NCBI RefSeq assembly: GCF_001592735.1 | Contig: NZ_LUKE01000002.1 | Span: 124,001-188,000 of the forward strand | Length of the DNA: 64,000 bases | DNA from: Bdellovibrio bacteriovorus | GTDB taxonomy: Bacteria; Bdellovibrionota; Bdellovibrionia; Bdellovibrionales; Bdellovibrionaceae | Direction of reading: 5' to 3' | Shown here: positions 27,253 through 35,817 of the stretch, in pieces | Layout of the letters: each line of letters begins with the position of its first letter | Numbering within the stretch: the stretch's first letter is position 1 | Notes under the pieces: model-generated | What the model saw: the letters and a program-made list of their open reading frames with translations, nothing else | Database searches by the model: none | Told to the model about the DNA's origin: nothing | Made by a program: the position numbers and the translations under genes

Positions 27253-29495
27253 TTACGATTAAAATCCCAATTTAATGTATTGTCGGTAAAATCTTCTTTT
27301 AAAGAGTTTTGGATAGATTTTGGCGTCCAGTAAGCCACCATCGGCACGCGCTCTAAAGAAGCTGTGCCCACCATCCAAGATCCTAACCATCCCGGGTTTT
27401 GTTGCACCCAAGGAACGGTTCTGTCGCCACCTAAAAGCCAAACCAGTGATTCTCCATTTTTGCCAATCGGCGCACCCGTCACCCAAGTGGTGCAGTTATT
27501 ACCGCACTCGCTTTTATTGTTATCGATCTTGCCATGAGTTCTTGGATCCCCTTCAAGGCGGAAACGACCCAGCACCGCGTTTTTATTATCTTTGATGTTG
27601 GCGATGTATTTGGTCATGTTGACTTCTTCGAGACGGCTTAAAAGCACGATCGGCTCTAAGCGACGTGAAGAAGCGGCGGCATAATCCCCCGTACGGAATT
27701 TAGAAAAATACTGAATGGGGTTGTAACCAAAGTTATAAACTTTGCCATCTACTTGCACCAAAGTGTGGCTGGCGCGCTCTTTTAACGGAAAAGTCATAGC
27801 CTGGATCGTGATCATGTCTAAGTAATCTTTTTCAAGCTTAGAAACCTGGGCGGCTGATAAACCATCCGTTGAAATCATCAAGACGTCACGGTCCGTGTTG
27901 GTTTTTTGTTCGCCATCACGGTATTTAAAAGTCACGCCTGGAATGACTTGCACATTGTCTTTCCATTGATTTTTAAAAGAAGCGAGTCTTAATTCCAACC
28001 CGCGGCGAGGAGCCATAAGACCTGTGTGTCCTTCGGAATATCTTTTAGGCAGTACCGACTGGAAATTCACGAAAGTTTCATTCAAACGGCTTTCCACCGC
28101 AAACTGAGACAAAGCTCCTTGAGTTAAAGCGCGGGCTTGCTCGGTGGTGATTTGGCCTTGGGCATGATCTGCCGCAATTTGAGTTAATTTGGCAACGTAA
28201 GCCTCTTGCGCCGCACTCACCGTTTTTGAAAGTCCACTGGCATCTAAAGCTTGAAGAGTGGGTCTCCACGATTTTAATGGATACGCAAAATTACGGAAAG
28301 TTTCATGAACTAAAATGGCTTTATCAAATTCGAATTTTTTTGGCGCCTTACTTGGATAAATAGTTTTTAGTAAGTTCTGCACTTCAGGTGTGAACTTTTC
28401 AAAATCGCTTTGAGTATCTAAAACCTTGATCTTATCCATACCGACAAAGGGGCTGCGACCTTTTTGGGCGTAATAAATAGATCTGGCCACGCGGTCAACC
28501 AGCAGAGCTTCGTCTTTATGGGCGTCACGCACTTCCTGAGAAACGCGCGTTGTGCCCGCAATGTCCGGGCGCCATGAAGAAGAGCCAATATATTTAAAGG
28601 AATGCTCAAGCTTGATGATCGCGGCGGTTTCTTCGGGATTTAAAATTTTACCGTGTGCCACTTCCGTCATGGCTTCGACCATTTTTTTATGGCGGAATTT
28701 CACCATGGGTCCTAGATAAGGATGTAAGAAAGGTCGCATCACTTCTTTAGAATTGTCCGCCGCAAATTTTTCAGCCCCTTGAGCCATGCGCGATAAAACG
28801 TCGGCCTCATGGACAAAGTTAAAATACCCGATGTCTTCTTTTAAAGTGACTTCTTTGATATCTCCGCTGGGAGCAAAGAAGCTTTCTTTGGGTTGGCTGA
28901 TCATGGCTTGCATGGATCCCACACCTAGATTTTTGTTAATCCAACGAACTTGGTTGAGCCAAGTTTCAAATCTATTGGCTGGAGCCACGACGATTTCCAC
29001 GTTCCCCGTGTCGTCTTTAATAAGTTGCTGAGGCAGAAATGAAAGTTCGGGATTTTTATCTAAAAGCACCATCACCGGGTCTTTGGCCCCAAACGGAATT
29101 GATTTTGCCTTGGCAAAAACCCATTCCATGCGCTTTTCAACCGGCATCGCCAGCCATGCTTGTTTTGAAATCCCCGCTTCAGGTGCAGGACCATAGAAAT
29201 TTGTCAACGGGCCGACTTCATTCAGAGTGTATTCGGATTCAAAACCAAATTGCATTTCTTTGCCCGCGGTTTTTAGCGAGCCCTTGGCAAACGCAAAGCC
29301 TTGTGCATCAAGTTCAATCAAATCTTTGTAAGAGATTTTATCAACCGCTTGCAGGCGCGCTACGGGAGATACCGCCCCTTTAGTAAAGACCGACTCACAG
29401 CGCATGGCTTCGGCCATGGCCGGTGAAACGGCCGTGACTTGGGTTAGCAAGATGGCAGCGGCGATAAGATGTTTTTTAGCGAAGTGCAATTTCAT
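27249..29495 (-). CDS. Exported amidoligase-like protein fused to a permuted papain-like domain
   Basis: 748 residues with a signal peptide (residues 1-30). The N-terminal ~510 residues carry marks of the glutamine-synthetase-like COOH-NH2 ligase fold: FGFESEY (83-89, the E-x-E pair), DDTGNVEIVV (161-170), a WRPDIAGTTRVSQE segment (308-321) and RRGLELR (497-503). The C-terminal domain has ASHTLVQVDGKVYNFG with His577 and, about 90 residues later, NNCTTWVTGAPIG with Cys668. His before Cys is the order of circularly permuted papain-like thiol hydrolases. I infer a ligase joined to a peptidase or amidase. The domain calls rest on motifs only. Confidence 0.6.
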   Translation of the reverse strand: MKLHFAKKHLIAAAILLTQVTAVSPAMAEAMRCESVFTKGAVSPVARLQAVDKISYKDLIELDAQGFAFAKGSLKTAGKEMQFGFESEYTLNEVGPLTNFYGPAPEAGISKQAWLAMPVEKRMEWVFAKAKSIPFGAKDPVMVLLDKNPELSFLPQQLIKDDTGNVEIVVAPANRFETWLNQVRWINKNLGVGSMQAMISQPKESFFAPSGDIKEVTLKEDIGYFNFVHEADVLSRMAQGAEKFAADNSKEVMRPFLHPYLGPMVKFRHKKMVEAMTEVAHGKILNPEETAAIIKLEHSFKYIGSSSWRPDIAGTTRVSQEVRDAHKDEALLVDRVARSIYYAQKGRSPFVGMDKIKVLDTQSDFEKFTPEVQNLLKTIYPSKAPKKFEFDKAILVHETFRNFAYPLKSWRPTLQALDASGLSKTVSAAQEAYVAKLTQIAADHAQGQITTEQARALTQGALSQFAVESRLNETFVNFQSVLPKRYSEGHTGLMAPRRGLELRLASFKNQWKDNVQVIPGVTFKYRDGEQKTNTDRDVLMISTDGLSAAQVSKLEKDYLDMITIQAMTFPLKERASHTLVQVDGKVYNFGYNPIQYFSKFRTGDYAAASSRRLEPIVLLSRLEEVNMTKYIANIKDNKNAVLGRFRLEGDPRTHGKIDNNKSECGNNCTTWVTGAPIGKNGESLVWLLGGDRTVPWVQQNPGWLGSWMVGTASLERVPMVAYWTPKSIQNSLKEDFTDNTLNWDFNRK

Positions 29496-29504
29496 AACTG
29501 ACTC

Positions 29505-30590
29505 CTAGTGTCCGGCAAACACCGCAGAACACGCGCGGGCTTTGATGCTTAAAAACTTTTGATAATCTTCAGGGTGATTCACGCGGAAAAACCCGACTGT
29601 TTCACTCAGACGTTTTAATCCCAAAGTCTCACGCACCGCTTTAACCACATTAAAGTTGTTGTTTGGTTCGCGATTTTCAAACAAAGGGTAACCTTTAAAC
29701 CATGTGGTTTCGACTAAGAACTTAGACAGAGGATCCTGCGGCATCATGTACATCATCATTGAAGAAAGACGTAAGTAGTTCCATTTCATCACCGGCAAGA
29801 TTTTATCAAATCCTTCAGCATGAAGCTTGTACATCACTTCTTTTTTCACTTGGCTGATTGGAGACTTCCACGCACCTTCAATGCCCATCACTTCGGCACC
29901 TTGGCGGTACATGAAATCGTTATAGAACTCTCTCCAAGTAGGATTGTAATGAGGTTGATTGATCAGCTTCATAAAGCCTGGTGAAAAATCACCTAAGTAT
30001 TTACGACGGAATTCTGGCACTTGGTAAGTGGCCGCAATGTCTTTGCGGTTTTCAGGGCTTAAGTAAGTCTTAATCAAATCAATAATTTCTTGCGGCGTCG
30101 CCTTGCTGCGGTCCCCTTGAGCGATTTCGACATTCACTTGAATCGAAACGGCTAAACCATCCGCCGTGCCCTTCGCACCCGAAGCTTTCAAAGCGTCCAT
30201 GGCTTTTTGCAATTTTTCGACATCCGCATAATGAATCGGATCCGTCACGATTTCGGTGATCAATGTTTTTTCGTAAGCTTCTTCTAAGTTACCAATCGCT
30301 GAAGAACCATTATCCTCAGGTTTTACGACCACGCGTCCAATGGCAGATTTTTGTAAATGATATTCCGGCACGCCGTATTCATTAGGAACAATTTGAATTT
30401 CACCACCGATTTTCTTTTGTACAATCAAAGCGATTTCTTTGGTACGAAGTCCCGACATCTCCACTTCGATCCCTACGCGCGGGGCTTTGTCGGCATCAAA
30501 TGCTTCATCATGAGCAAACTTCATCAGCTGTTGCGCCTGAGCGCCCACTGAAAGACATAATAAAAGGAATGTCATTGCCGCGGTTTTCAT
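29505..30590 (-). CDS. Exported Amidoligase_2-like protein
   Basis: 361 residues from the ATG at 30588-30590, which overlaps the stop of the upstream ATP-grasp gene by one base (TAATG); an in-frame start 8 codons earlier would spoil the signal peptide. After the signal peptide, RVGIEVEMSGL (38-48) is the hallmark N-terminal motif of Amidoligase_2 proteins, and TLITEIVTDPIHYADVEKL fits the next conserved block. The usual GLHVHV block is changed to GLAVSIQVNVEI. The family forms amide bonds with ATP. A signal peptide on such an enzyme is unexpected. Ends 9 bases before the fused-domain gene. Confidence 0.72.
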   Translation of the reverse strand: MKTAAMTFLLLCLSVGAQAQQLMKFAHDEAFDADKAPRVGIEVEMSGLRTKEIALIVQKKIGGEIQIVPNEYGVPEYHLQKSAIGRVVVKPEDNGSSAIGNLEEAYEKTLITEIVTDPIHYADVEKLQKAMDALKASGAKGTADGLAVSIQVNVEIAQGDRSKATPQEIIDLIKTYLSPENRKDIAATYQVPEFRRKYLGDFSPGFMKLINQPHYNPTWREFYNDFMYRQGAEVMGIEGAWKSPISQVKKEVMYKLHAEGFDKILPVMKWNYLRLSSMMMYMMPQDPLSKFLVETTWFKGYPLFENREPNNNFNVVKAVRETLGLKRLSETVGFFRVNHPEDYQKFLSIKARACSAVFAGH

Positions 30591-31936
30591 TAGTGCTCCA
30601 ATGTCTTTGTCCAAGTGACAAAGTCGTTCCAGGCTTTATCGCCGATTTTTTTAACCTTGCTTAAACGGATCGAATAGTTTTGCGCAAAATCCAATAGTTC
30701 CACGAAGTCAGCGCTTTGCAATTTCACCGGGTCCTTTGCGTTCTCTAAAACCGGTGCAAAATAATCTTTTTGCATCATGCGAAAGCCTTCAAGAGCATAG
30801 TCATGACTTTCAGGGTTTGCCGCGTCCTTCATCCAATCGACGATGTCATGTTTCACGTGTTTTTTGGCGTTGGCTAAATTATTATAAAACATCCAGCCTT
30901 CGGTGCCCTCAATCGCCCAACCGTAATGATCTTTCACGTGACGAGCGTAAGCACCAATCGTTTTTGGTGTTCTTAAAAACCCTGACCAATTGGTTCTTTC
31001 ACCCCGATTGGTGTTCACTTCAATGATTTGCAGCTTTCCTTGGGGAGTGACGAAAATATCAAAAGAAAATCCCATGCGATGAGAAAATCCTTTAGGCATG
31101 CTTTGCAAAAGGTCTTCAACAAAGCGATCGACCGCTTCAATTTTTTCTTTGTTTTGTGGGGTGTACCAGCGAGTTTCGGTCGCCCCTTTTACGACATGAC
31201 CATAAAAAGCATGGGCGCGGAATTCATTGGCTTCACCGTATTTTGAATTGGACAATCCCGTCCCTTCGATCATCCCCATCATCATCAGTTTTTCACCACT
31301 GCCGATGCGACCGGTCTTGTTACCGCCAAAGGCTTCGGCCATATCCGCTGAATTATAAAGAGCATTATCACCCTTCATTAAAAGGTCGACGATTTCTTTT
31401 TTGTCTTTATAAAAGCTTTTACCACTAGAAGACCAATCCAGTGTGGGCTTGATGATAAAACCTTGAGGAAATTCTTTATCTAACGCGGCTGAGAGTTTTG
31501 CTTTAGACACAATCACTTTGCCGTCGGCATTGACGAATTTATTTTTGGCTAAGAACTCTTTTACACCCATTGTTGGGGGGTGGAATTCCAAGAAGCGATC
31601 CCCTAAGTGTTTTTGCAGGATTTTCGCCATGATAAGCTTATCGGCCATTAAGTGCGTGGTTTCAGAGAATTCCACGATCTTGTTATCATAGAAAAAGCCC
31701 ATCAAATCATCGCGTTTGGCGCCCAGCTTTAACTTCAGTGGGGCGTAGGCAAGATCAGCACTTTGATTTTCTAAAAGAATCCGCGCTTCGACCTTGTTCA
31801 CTTTATCATTCAAGAATGTCACAGGAGAGTAGTCTGAAACATGGGAGAAGACTCTGGCGCAAACAGGGGCCGCAGGGGCATAAGCTCCCATGAAGAGACT
31901 TCCAACAATCGCAATAGATACCGCTACAGATTTCAT
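30590..31936 (-). CDS. Exported ATP-grasp-like ligase
   Basis: 448 residues with a signal peptide (about 1-22). ATP-grasp landmarks appear in order: GFIIKPTLDWSSSGKSF with Lys163 and the Ser/Gly phosphate loop, NEFRAHAFYGHVVKG (237-251), and FDIFVTPQGKLQIIEVNTNRG with Asp293, Glu306 and Asn308 as the metal-binding set. These enzymes join a carboxylate to an amine or thiol via acyl-phosphate. It is the first gene of the five-gene exported operon. Periplasmic ATP is normally scarce, which is the oddity of this locus. Confidence 0.75.
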   Translation of the reverse strand: MKSVAVSIAIVGSLFMGAYAPAAPVCARVFSHVSDYSPVTFLNDKVNKVEARILLENQSADLAYAPLKLKLGAKRDDLMGFFYDNKIVEFSETTHLMADKLIMAKILQKHLGDRFLEFHPPTMGVKEFLAKNKFVNADGKVIVSKAKLSAALDKEFPQGFIIKPTLDWSSSGKSFYKDKKEIVDLLMKGDNALYNSADMAEAFGGNKTGRIGSGEKLMMMGMIEGTGLSNSKYGEANEFRAHAFYGHVVKGATETRWYTPQNKEKIEAVDRFVEDLLQSMPKGFSHRMGFSFDIFVTPQGKLQIIEVNTNRGERTNWSGFLRTPKTIGAYARHVKDHYGWAIEGTEGWMFYNNLANAKKHVKHDIVDWMKDAANPESHDYALEGFRMMQKDYFAPVLENAKDPVKLQSADFVELLDFAQNYSIRLSKVKKIGDKAWNDFVTWTKTLEH

Positions 31937-32081
31937 CTGCTACTCCTACCTAACTGGTAGATATAGCAAGAGCGGCACCGCCCCAAATCCATTAAAGCAA
32001 CGCTCGGGTGTGCCGAATCGAGACGATAACAGATTTAGTCATCGCCCTGATAACTTCTTTGACAGCAGCCTGGGGACACAA

Positions 32082-32267
32082 CTAGCGATGTAAAAAGCTA
32101 AGAATTTTTCCGATCGTTGTAAGCACCCCGGGTTTTGGTGCGGCAAGCTGTTTAGGTCCTGGCGGGGGCTGAATGCGATCATTGTGATCGTTAATATATT
32201 CTTCAGGGGGGCCCTCAGGAGTGTGCGTCTGCGAGGGCTTAGGATGATGTTCTTGGTTTTGAGCCAT
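32082..32267 (-). CDS. Small proline-rich hypothetical protein
   Basis: 61 residues, Pro/His/Gln-rich (KPSQTHTPEGPPEEYI, QPPPGPKQ) with a short hydrophobic C-terminus. GGAGGTG lies at good spacing before the ATG, which is the main reason to accept it. No family recognised. Confidence 0.6.
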   Translation of the reverse strand: MAQNQEHHPKPSQTHTPEGPPEEYINDHNDRIQPPPGPKQLAAPKPGVLTTIGKILSFLHR

Positions 32268-32508
32268 AATTCACCTCCATATGACCCATTTAGTTTACGC
32301 CCAGCCTCCCCTGCGGACCAAGGCTGAGAATGGTGTATAACCGCAATGGCCTTATGTCGCGGCGAGACAACTCTACTATAAGCCCATTACACCCTATATT
32401 GCTTTCAATGGATTTTCATAGGACATCCGTTACCAATTTAGAATTGGCCATCCGGCCTGCCTTGAGATACAAAGGCCCCTCTAAAACACCCCTCTTAAAG
32501 GATTTGTT

Positions 32509-33090
32509 ATGAAGTCTTTGGCCGTTATTTCTTCGATCTTGTTGCTCAGTGTTTCTTCTTTTGCGAAAAGTGCTGACGCCTACAACTGGCTTTTCCAAGA
32601 TATGAAAAAAGCGGAGAGCTTAGCGGAAACCGTTTCGGCGCCAAAACATGGCGAATACTTTTTTGGCGACAAAGAAGCCCGCATGTTGATTTATGACGAC
32701 GCGACTGTTGAACATGCATTGCAATTAAAAAAAGAAGGCAAGTTCCAACACTTTGCGATTAAGTCGGAGGACGATAAACGCAAACTTCGCGAGCTTATCG
32801 ATCAGGGTTATGAAGCCGATGCTTTAGTGACTCATATCTTTCAAACGGTTGAGATCGATGAAGTGAAATTCAACTTGATCGCGTTACTGCCGAAAACAAA
32901 ATTTAAAACTTTGGATTTCCGAGGCTATCAATATTCTACAAGCCTTCCCGGCTTCCCGGGCTTACGTGCGAAATACAATCGCACCGTGACGTTTTCATCA
33001 GACAAAGAAACTGGCGCGTTGGTTAAAGGCGAAATCTATCAAATGTCTTTAAGCGGACTTTTACAGCCCGTGGTTCTTCCCCTTAATTAA
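32509..33090 (+). CDS. Hypothetical exported protein
   Basis: 193 residues with a signal peptide (MKSLAVISSILLLSVSSFAKS). AAGGATTTG precedes the ATG. The mature protein is mixed alpha/beta and ends in a hydrophobic strand; no domain recognised. A hairpin follows the stop. Confidence 0.75.
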   Translation: MKSLAVISSILLLSVSSFAKSADAYNWLFQDMKKAESLAETVSAPKHGEYFFGDKEARMLIYDDATVEHALQLKKEGKFQHFAIKSEDDKRKLRELIDQGYEADALVTHIFQTVEIDEVKFNLIALLPKTKFKTLDFRGYQYSTSLPGFPGLRAKYNRTVTFSSDKETGALVKGEIYQMSLSGLLQPVVLPLN

Positions 33091-33103
33091 TTAAACACTT
33101 CCA

Positions 33104-33148
33104 AAGACCGGGAGAATGACAATCTTGAAAAGGTTCGTTCCCGGTCTT
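33104..33148 (+). terminator. Hairpin after the exported-protein gene
   Basis: AAGACCGGGA (33104-33113) pairs perfectly with TCCCGGTCTT (33139-33148) across a 25-base loop. There is no T-run, so this may be a factor-dependent terminator or an mRNA end-stabiliser. Confidence 0.45.
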
Positions 33149-33198
33149 GCTCAAGCCTGATCTTTTGCGCACCATGGAGTCCTCAAGAGGTGCAAAAG

Positions 33199-33612
33199 AT
33201 GCGACAAGATTTAAACCCAACGACCACAACCCCGAAGGTTTTGGCCATTGATGACTGCATTGATTCTATAAGACTTCTATCGACCATTCTTTCCCACTAT
33301 CACTGCGATTTGGACCTGGCTTTTGATGGCCAGGACGCGATTCCCCTTTTGCAAAGTCAAAACTTTGACCTCGTGATTTTAGATTGGCAAATGCCCAAGA
33401 TGGGTGGACAAGAAACCTTGCTGCTCTTAGAACAAATTGTTCCGCCTTCACGGAAAAAATCCCCGACGCCTGTCCTGCTTTACACGTCTTCGCATTACTC
33501 GCAAATCACGCTACCCGAGTTGCGACAGTTTAAATATGCCGGATGGATTGATAAACAGAGTTCTTTTAATTCAAAATTCCGTTCCATCGGGAATGCACTC
33601 GCTCTTATTTAG
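33199..33612 (+). CDS. Single-domain response regulator
   Basis: 137 residues from the ATG at 33199, chosen because AAGAGGTG lies at proper spacing before it; a GTG at 33190 would sit inside that ribosome-binding site. The whole protein is a receiver domain: acidic pair in AIDDCIDS, phosphoacceptor Asp in LVILDWQMPKMGG, Ser/Thr in LLYTSSHYS and Lys in GWIDKQSS. No output domain, so it acts as a CheY/Spo0F-like relay. No kinase is adjacent. Confidence 0.88.
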   Translation: MRQDLNPTTTTPKVLAIDDCIDSIRLLSTILSHYHCDLDLAFDGQDAIPLLQSQNFDLVILDWQMPKMGGQETLLLLEQIVPPSRKKSPTPVLLYTSSHYSQITLPELRQFKYAGWIDKQSSFNSKFRSIGNALALI

Positions 33613-33641
33613 TTGAGTGGTGAAAGTTTATTTCCACACAG

Positions 33642-33675
33642 GACCCGGAAGAAGATTTCTTTCGGGTCTTTTTTT
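33642..33675 (+). terminator. Rho-independent terminator of the response-regulator gene
   Basis: GACCCG (33642) and CGGGTC (33663-33668) with an inner AAGAA/TTCTT extension form a long hairpin with a 3-base loop, followed at once by seven T residues. Confidence 0.88.
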
Positions 33676-33711
33676 ATTTCATAATGAGCTTACAACAAAA
33701 AGGAGGCCATC

Positions 33712-33861
33712 ATGGCAAAACAAAATAGTTCACGACGAAGTTCTTCAAGCTCTTCAAAACCATCTAGTTCATCTTCTCGCTCTTCTTCGTCATCCGTAAA
33801 ATCTCAAAGTTCAAAACGTGGTGCAAGAACCACTAAAAATGACGAAATGGATGAAGAATAG
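33712..33861 (+). CDS. Serine-rich basic mini-protein (49 aa)
   Basis: An ATG at 33712 follows an excellent AAAGGAGG ribosome-binding site. The 49-residue product is nearly half serine, broken up by Lys and Arg, and ends in an acidic tail (NDEMDEE). It lies between a strong terminator and a hairpin, so it is a separate small transcription unit. The low complexity gives no homology clue; a nucleic-acid-binding or phosphorylated small protein is conceivable. Confidence 0.7.
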   Translation: MAKQNSSRRSSSSSSKPSSSSSRSSSSSVKSQSSKRGARTTKNDEMDEE

Positions 33862-33869
33862 GTATTACT

Positions 33870-33897
33870 GAACTAGGAGGTTTTTATCTCCTAGTTC
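33870..33897. terminator. Hairpin between convergent genes
   Basis: GAACTAGGAG (33870-33879) and CTCCTAGTTC (33888-33897) form a perfect 10-bp stem with an 8-base T-rich loop. It covers the stop codon of the amylase-like gene. No flanking T-run on either strand. Confidence 0.5.
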
Positions 33898-35180
33898 GCT
33901 CCCCCGGCGGAAATCCCATTGACCGTCACCTTTTGATTTGCAAAATCAAACGTCACCTTATGAGATCCCTGAACTGTCACGTGCACCTGAGCCGCCATTC
34001 GTTTCACAGATGTGATCGTATTAAACCCTCCCAAACTTTTTCGCCATCGAATCAATTTTTGATAATGCAACCAAAGTGATGCATCATGCTCCGCCAAGGT
34101 GATTTCAGGCTGGATGGAAGGCAAATGCCATTGCGGGTACTTGAAACCCTCCGCTTGACCATAGAACATTAACAGAGGGCCTGGCAGGAACGCCATCACG
34201 GAGGCCGCAAAGAACGTTTGTTCCCGGGTGTGGGAGAATAAAAAGCTGGGTGTGTCGTTATTTTGCAGATAGCGCGCCACGCGGGAAGCATCTTTATTTT
34301 TTTGCTCACGCAAAATATCGGCTAAATATTGGGCGGCGGCTTCAGGATCCTTTTCATTAAAAATTGTTTCTTCGTGACCTTCACCCGTCTGAAACGCCCA
34401 TCGCGACACCCAGTCTGGATCTTGATTGTTCCAATCATAAGCCCACGTGTAGGGCCCAGCGGCGAAAAAAGCTTTGTCTTCCGCTAAGATCAAGGCCTCG
34501 GGGTTGATCTTTTTTAGCTCTTTGACAATGCTTTCATAAAATAACGGCCATCGTGAAGCGGGTGCCCAACCAGCATCCAGACGAAATCCATCAACGGAAA
34601 ATTTCAAAGTCCAATGCCTTAACACTTCAATCGCATACCTTTGGACCGCGGGATGGGCGTAATTAAGATTCACTAGCTTTTCCCAGAAGTAATAGACAAA
34701 AGGAATTTCATCTACCATCAGAATATTTTGAAATTGCGAGTACACGCTGGCCGTTTCAATTTCATGCTGATAAAAATCATAAAGGCGTGATGCTTTACCG
34801 TTTCGTAGAACCTCTTGAGCAAAAGGATGCTGCAAGGGTGTGTGATTCAAAGCGATATCTAAGATGACTTTGATATTTAACGCGTGGGCATTGCGGATTA
34901 AGTTTTTAAATTGTTCTTCAGTTCCATAGCTGGGATTGATCGTAAAAAAATCGATGGTGTCATAAGATTGACCCGGCTCCGCAGAAGGAAAAATCGGCTG
35001 CACCCACAAGACGGTCACACCCAGATCTTTGAGTTCCGGCAGACGTCGCGTGATTTCAGAAATCACCGTGAGCGGGCGACCTTGAGTGAAGTAATAAGGC
35101 GAAACCCCATAAATCACATCATAGGCCAAAGCACGGCAGGATAAAAAACCAAAGAAGAAAAAGAAAATAAATTTGAACAT
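33891..35180 (-). CDS. Exported GH13 alpha-amylase-family protein
   Basis: 429 residues with a signal peptide (MFKFIFFFFFGFLSCRALA). The GH13 barrel regions are present: LDIALNH (region I, 107-113), GFRLDA with nucleophile Asp202 (region II), ILAED with acid/base Glu234 (region III). Region IV reads NNDT (307-310), so the usual His before the transition-state Asp309 is Asn. It likely acts on an alpha-glucan outside the cytoplasm, which in a predator could be prey glycogen or its own envelope polymer. It lacks most of a C-terminal domain C beyond a short beta-rich tail. Confidence 0.85.
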   Translation of the reverse strand: MFKFIFFFFFGFLSCRALAYDVIYGVSPYYFTQGRPLTVISEITRRLPELKDLGVTVLWVQPIFPSAEPGQSYDTIDFFTINPSYGTEEQFKNLIRNAHALNIKVILDIALNHTPLQHPFAQEVLRNGKASRLYDFYQHEIETASVYSQFQNILMVDEIPFVYYFWEKLVNLNYAHPAVQRYAIEVLRHWTLKFSVDGFRLDAGWAPASRWPLFYESIVKELKKINPEALILAEDKAFFAAGPYTWAYDWNNQDPDWVSRWAFQTGEGHEETIFNEKDPEAAAQYLADILREQKNKDASRVARYLQNNDTPSFLFSHTREQTFFAASVMAFLPGPLLMFYGQAEGFKYPQWHLPSIQPEITLAEHDASLWLHYQKLIRWRKSLGGFNTITSVKRMAAQVHVTVQGSHKVTFDFANQKVTVNGISAGGAN

Positions 35181-35331
35181 GACGGCATAAAGTCAGAGAC
35201 CGTTTACAGGGTCAAGCACAACCGCCACGACGAGAAAGAGTAATATTAAACAACGAGGTTTGGTTTATTTTTTAGGATTCATTCGTATTCATCATGAAAA
35301 CGCCACCACGAATACGGTTCGACCTTCTTAT

Positions 35332-35817
35332 TTAAAAATAGTCGTTTAAGAAATTAAAATATCTTTCGGTCATAATATCTGGCTGCATAGCATCGCCTTT
35401 AGAATCCAAAACTTCCGGCTTTTCTAATACGACTTTGCCGCCCACTTTTTTATAGTGAACATCTTTTTTGAAAAGAACCAATTTTTCTTCTTTCGTGCCG
35501 TCTGAATAATAAGGCACTAAAAAGCTTTCGATATGGCTTTTGGATGGTAAAAAATGAGGCACAAGGTTCAATTGATAAATAAAAATGGGAGGGCAGTTTT
35601 CAAAAATCACTTCCCTAGCCTGAAGTCCAGAGCTCCATGCATGAAAGTGGCGAACGCCCATGGAGTTAATAAGCTTTAGACCTTCGAGGTCGACAATTAG
35701 ATCGTAAGTAGGATTGATATTAAGACCTTCAAACTCAGAATCAGGCTCTATCAGGCTGCCTTCGATGGACATCATCGTGCAATTGCCTGAAGTTTTAACA
35801 TTCATTTTAACAGCCAC
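35332..35817 (-). CDS. STAS-like domain protein (paralog B)
   Basis: 161 residues from a GTG start at 35817 with AGGAGG six bases upstream. YDLIVDLEGLKLINSMGVRHFHAWSS is the STAS core and aligns with the protein at 11201-11653, as do the following FENCPPIFIYQLNLV cysteine segment and the long C-terminal extension. The N-terminal ~15 residues are extra relative to paralog A. Located between the amylase-like gene and the first fibre gene. Confidence 0.72.
   Translation of the reverse strand: MAVKMNVKTSGNCTMMSIEGSLIEPDSEFEGLNINPTYDLIVDLEGLKLINSMGVRHFHAWSSGLQAREVIFENCPPIFIYQLNLVPHFLPSKSHIESFLVPYYSDGTKEEKLVLFKKDVHYKKVGGKVVLEKPEVLDSKGDAMQPDIMTERYFNFLNDYF

Noticed and set aside
31625-31650. A perfect minus-strand GCCGATAA box followed 7 bases later by ATG, inside the ATP-grasp-like gene
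   Set aside because: It lies within the coding frame (MADKLIMAKIL) with no TAAA at the 15-base spacing; the match is most simply explained by codon content.
31993-32025. TAAA-N15-GCCGAATC on the plus strand
   Set aside because: Only five of eight -10 bases match and no plus-strand gene starts nearby.
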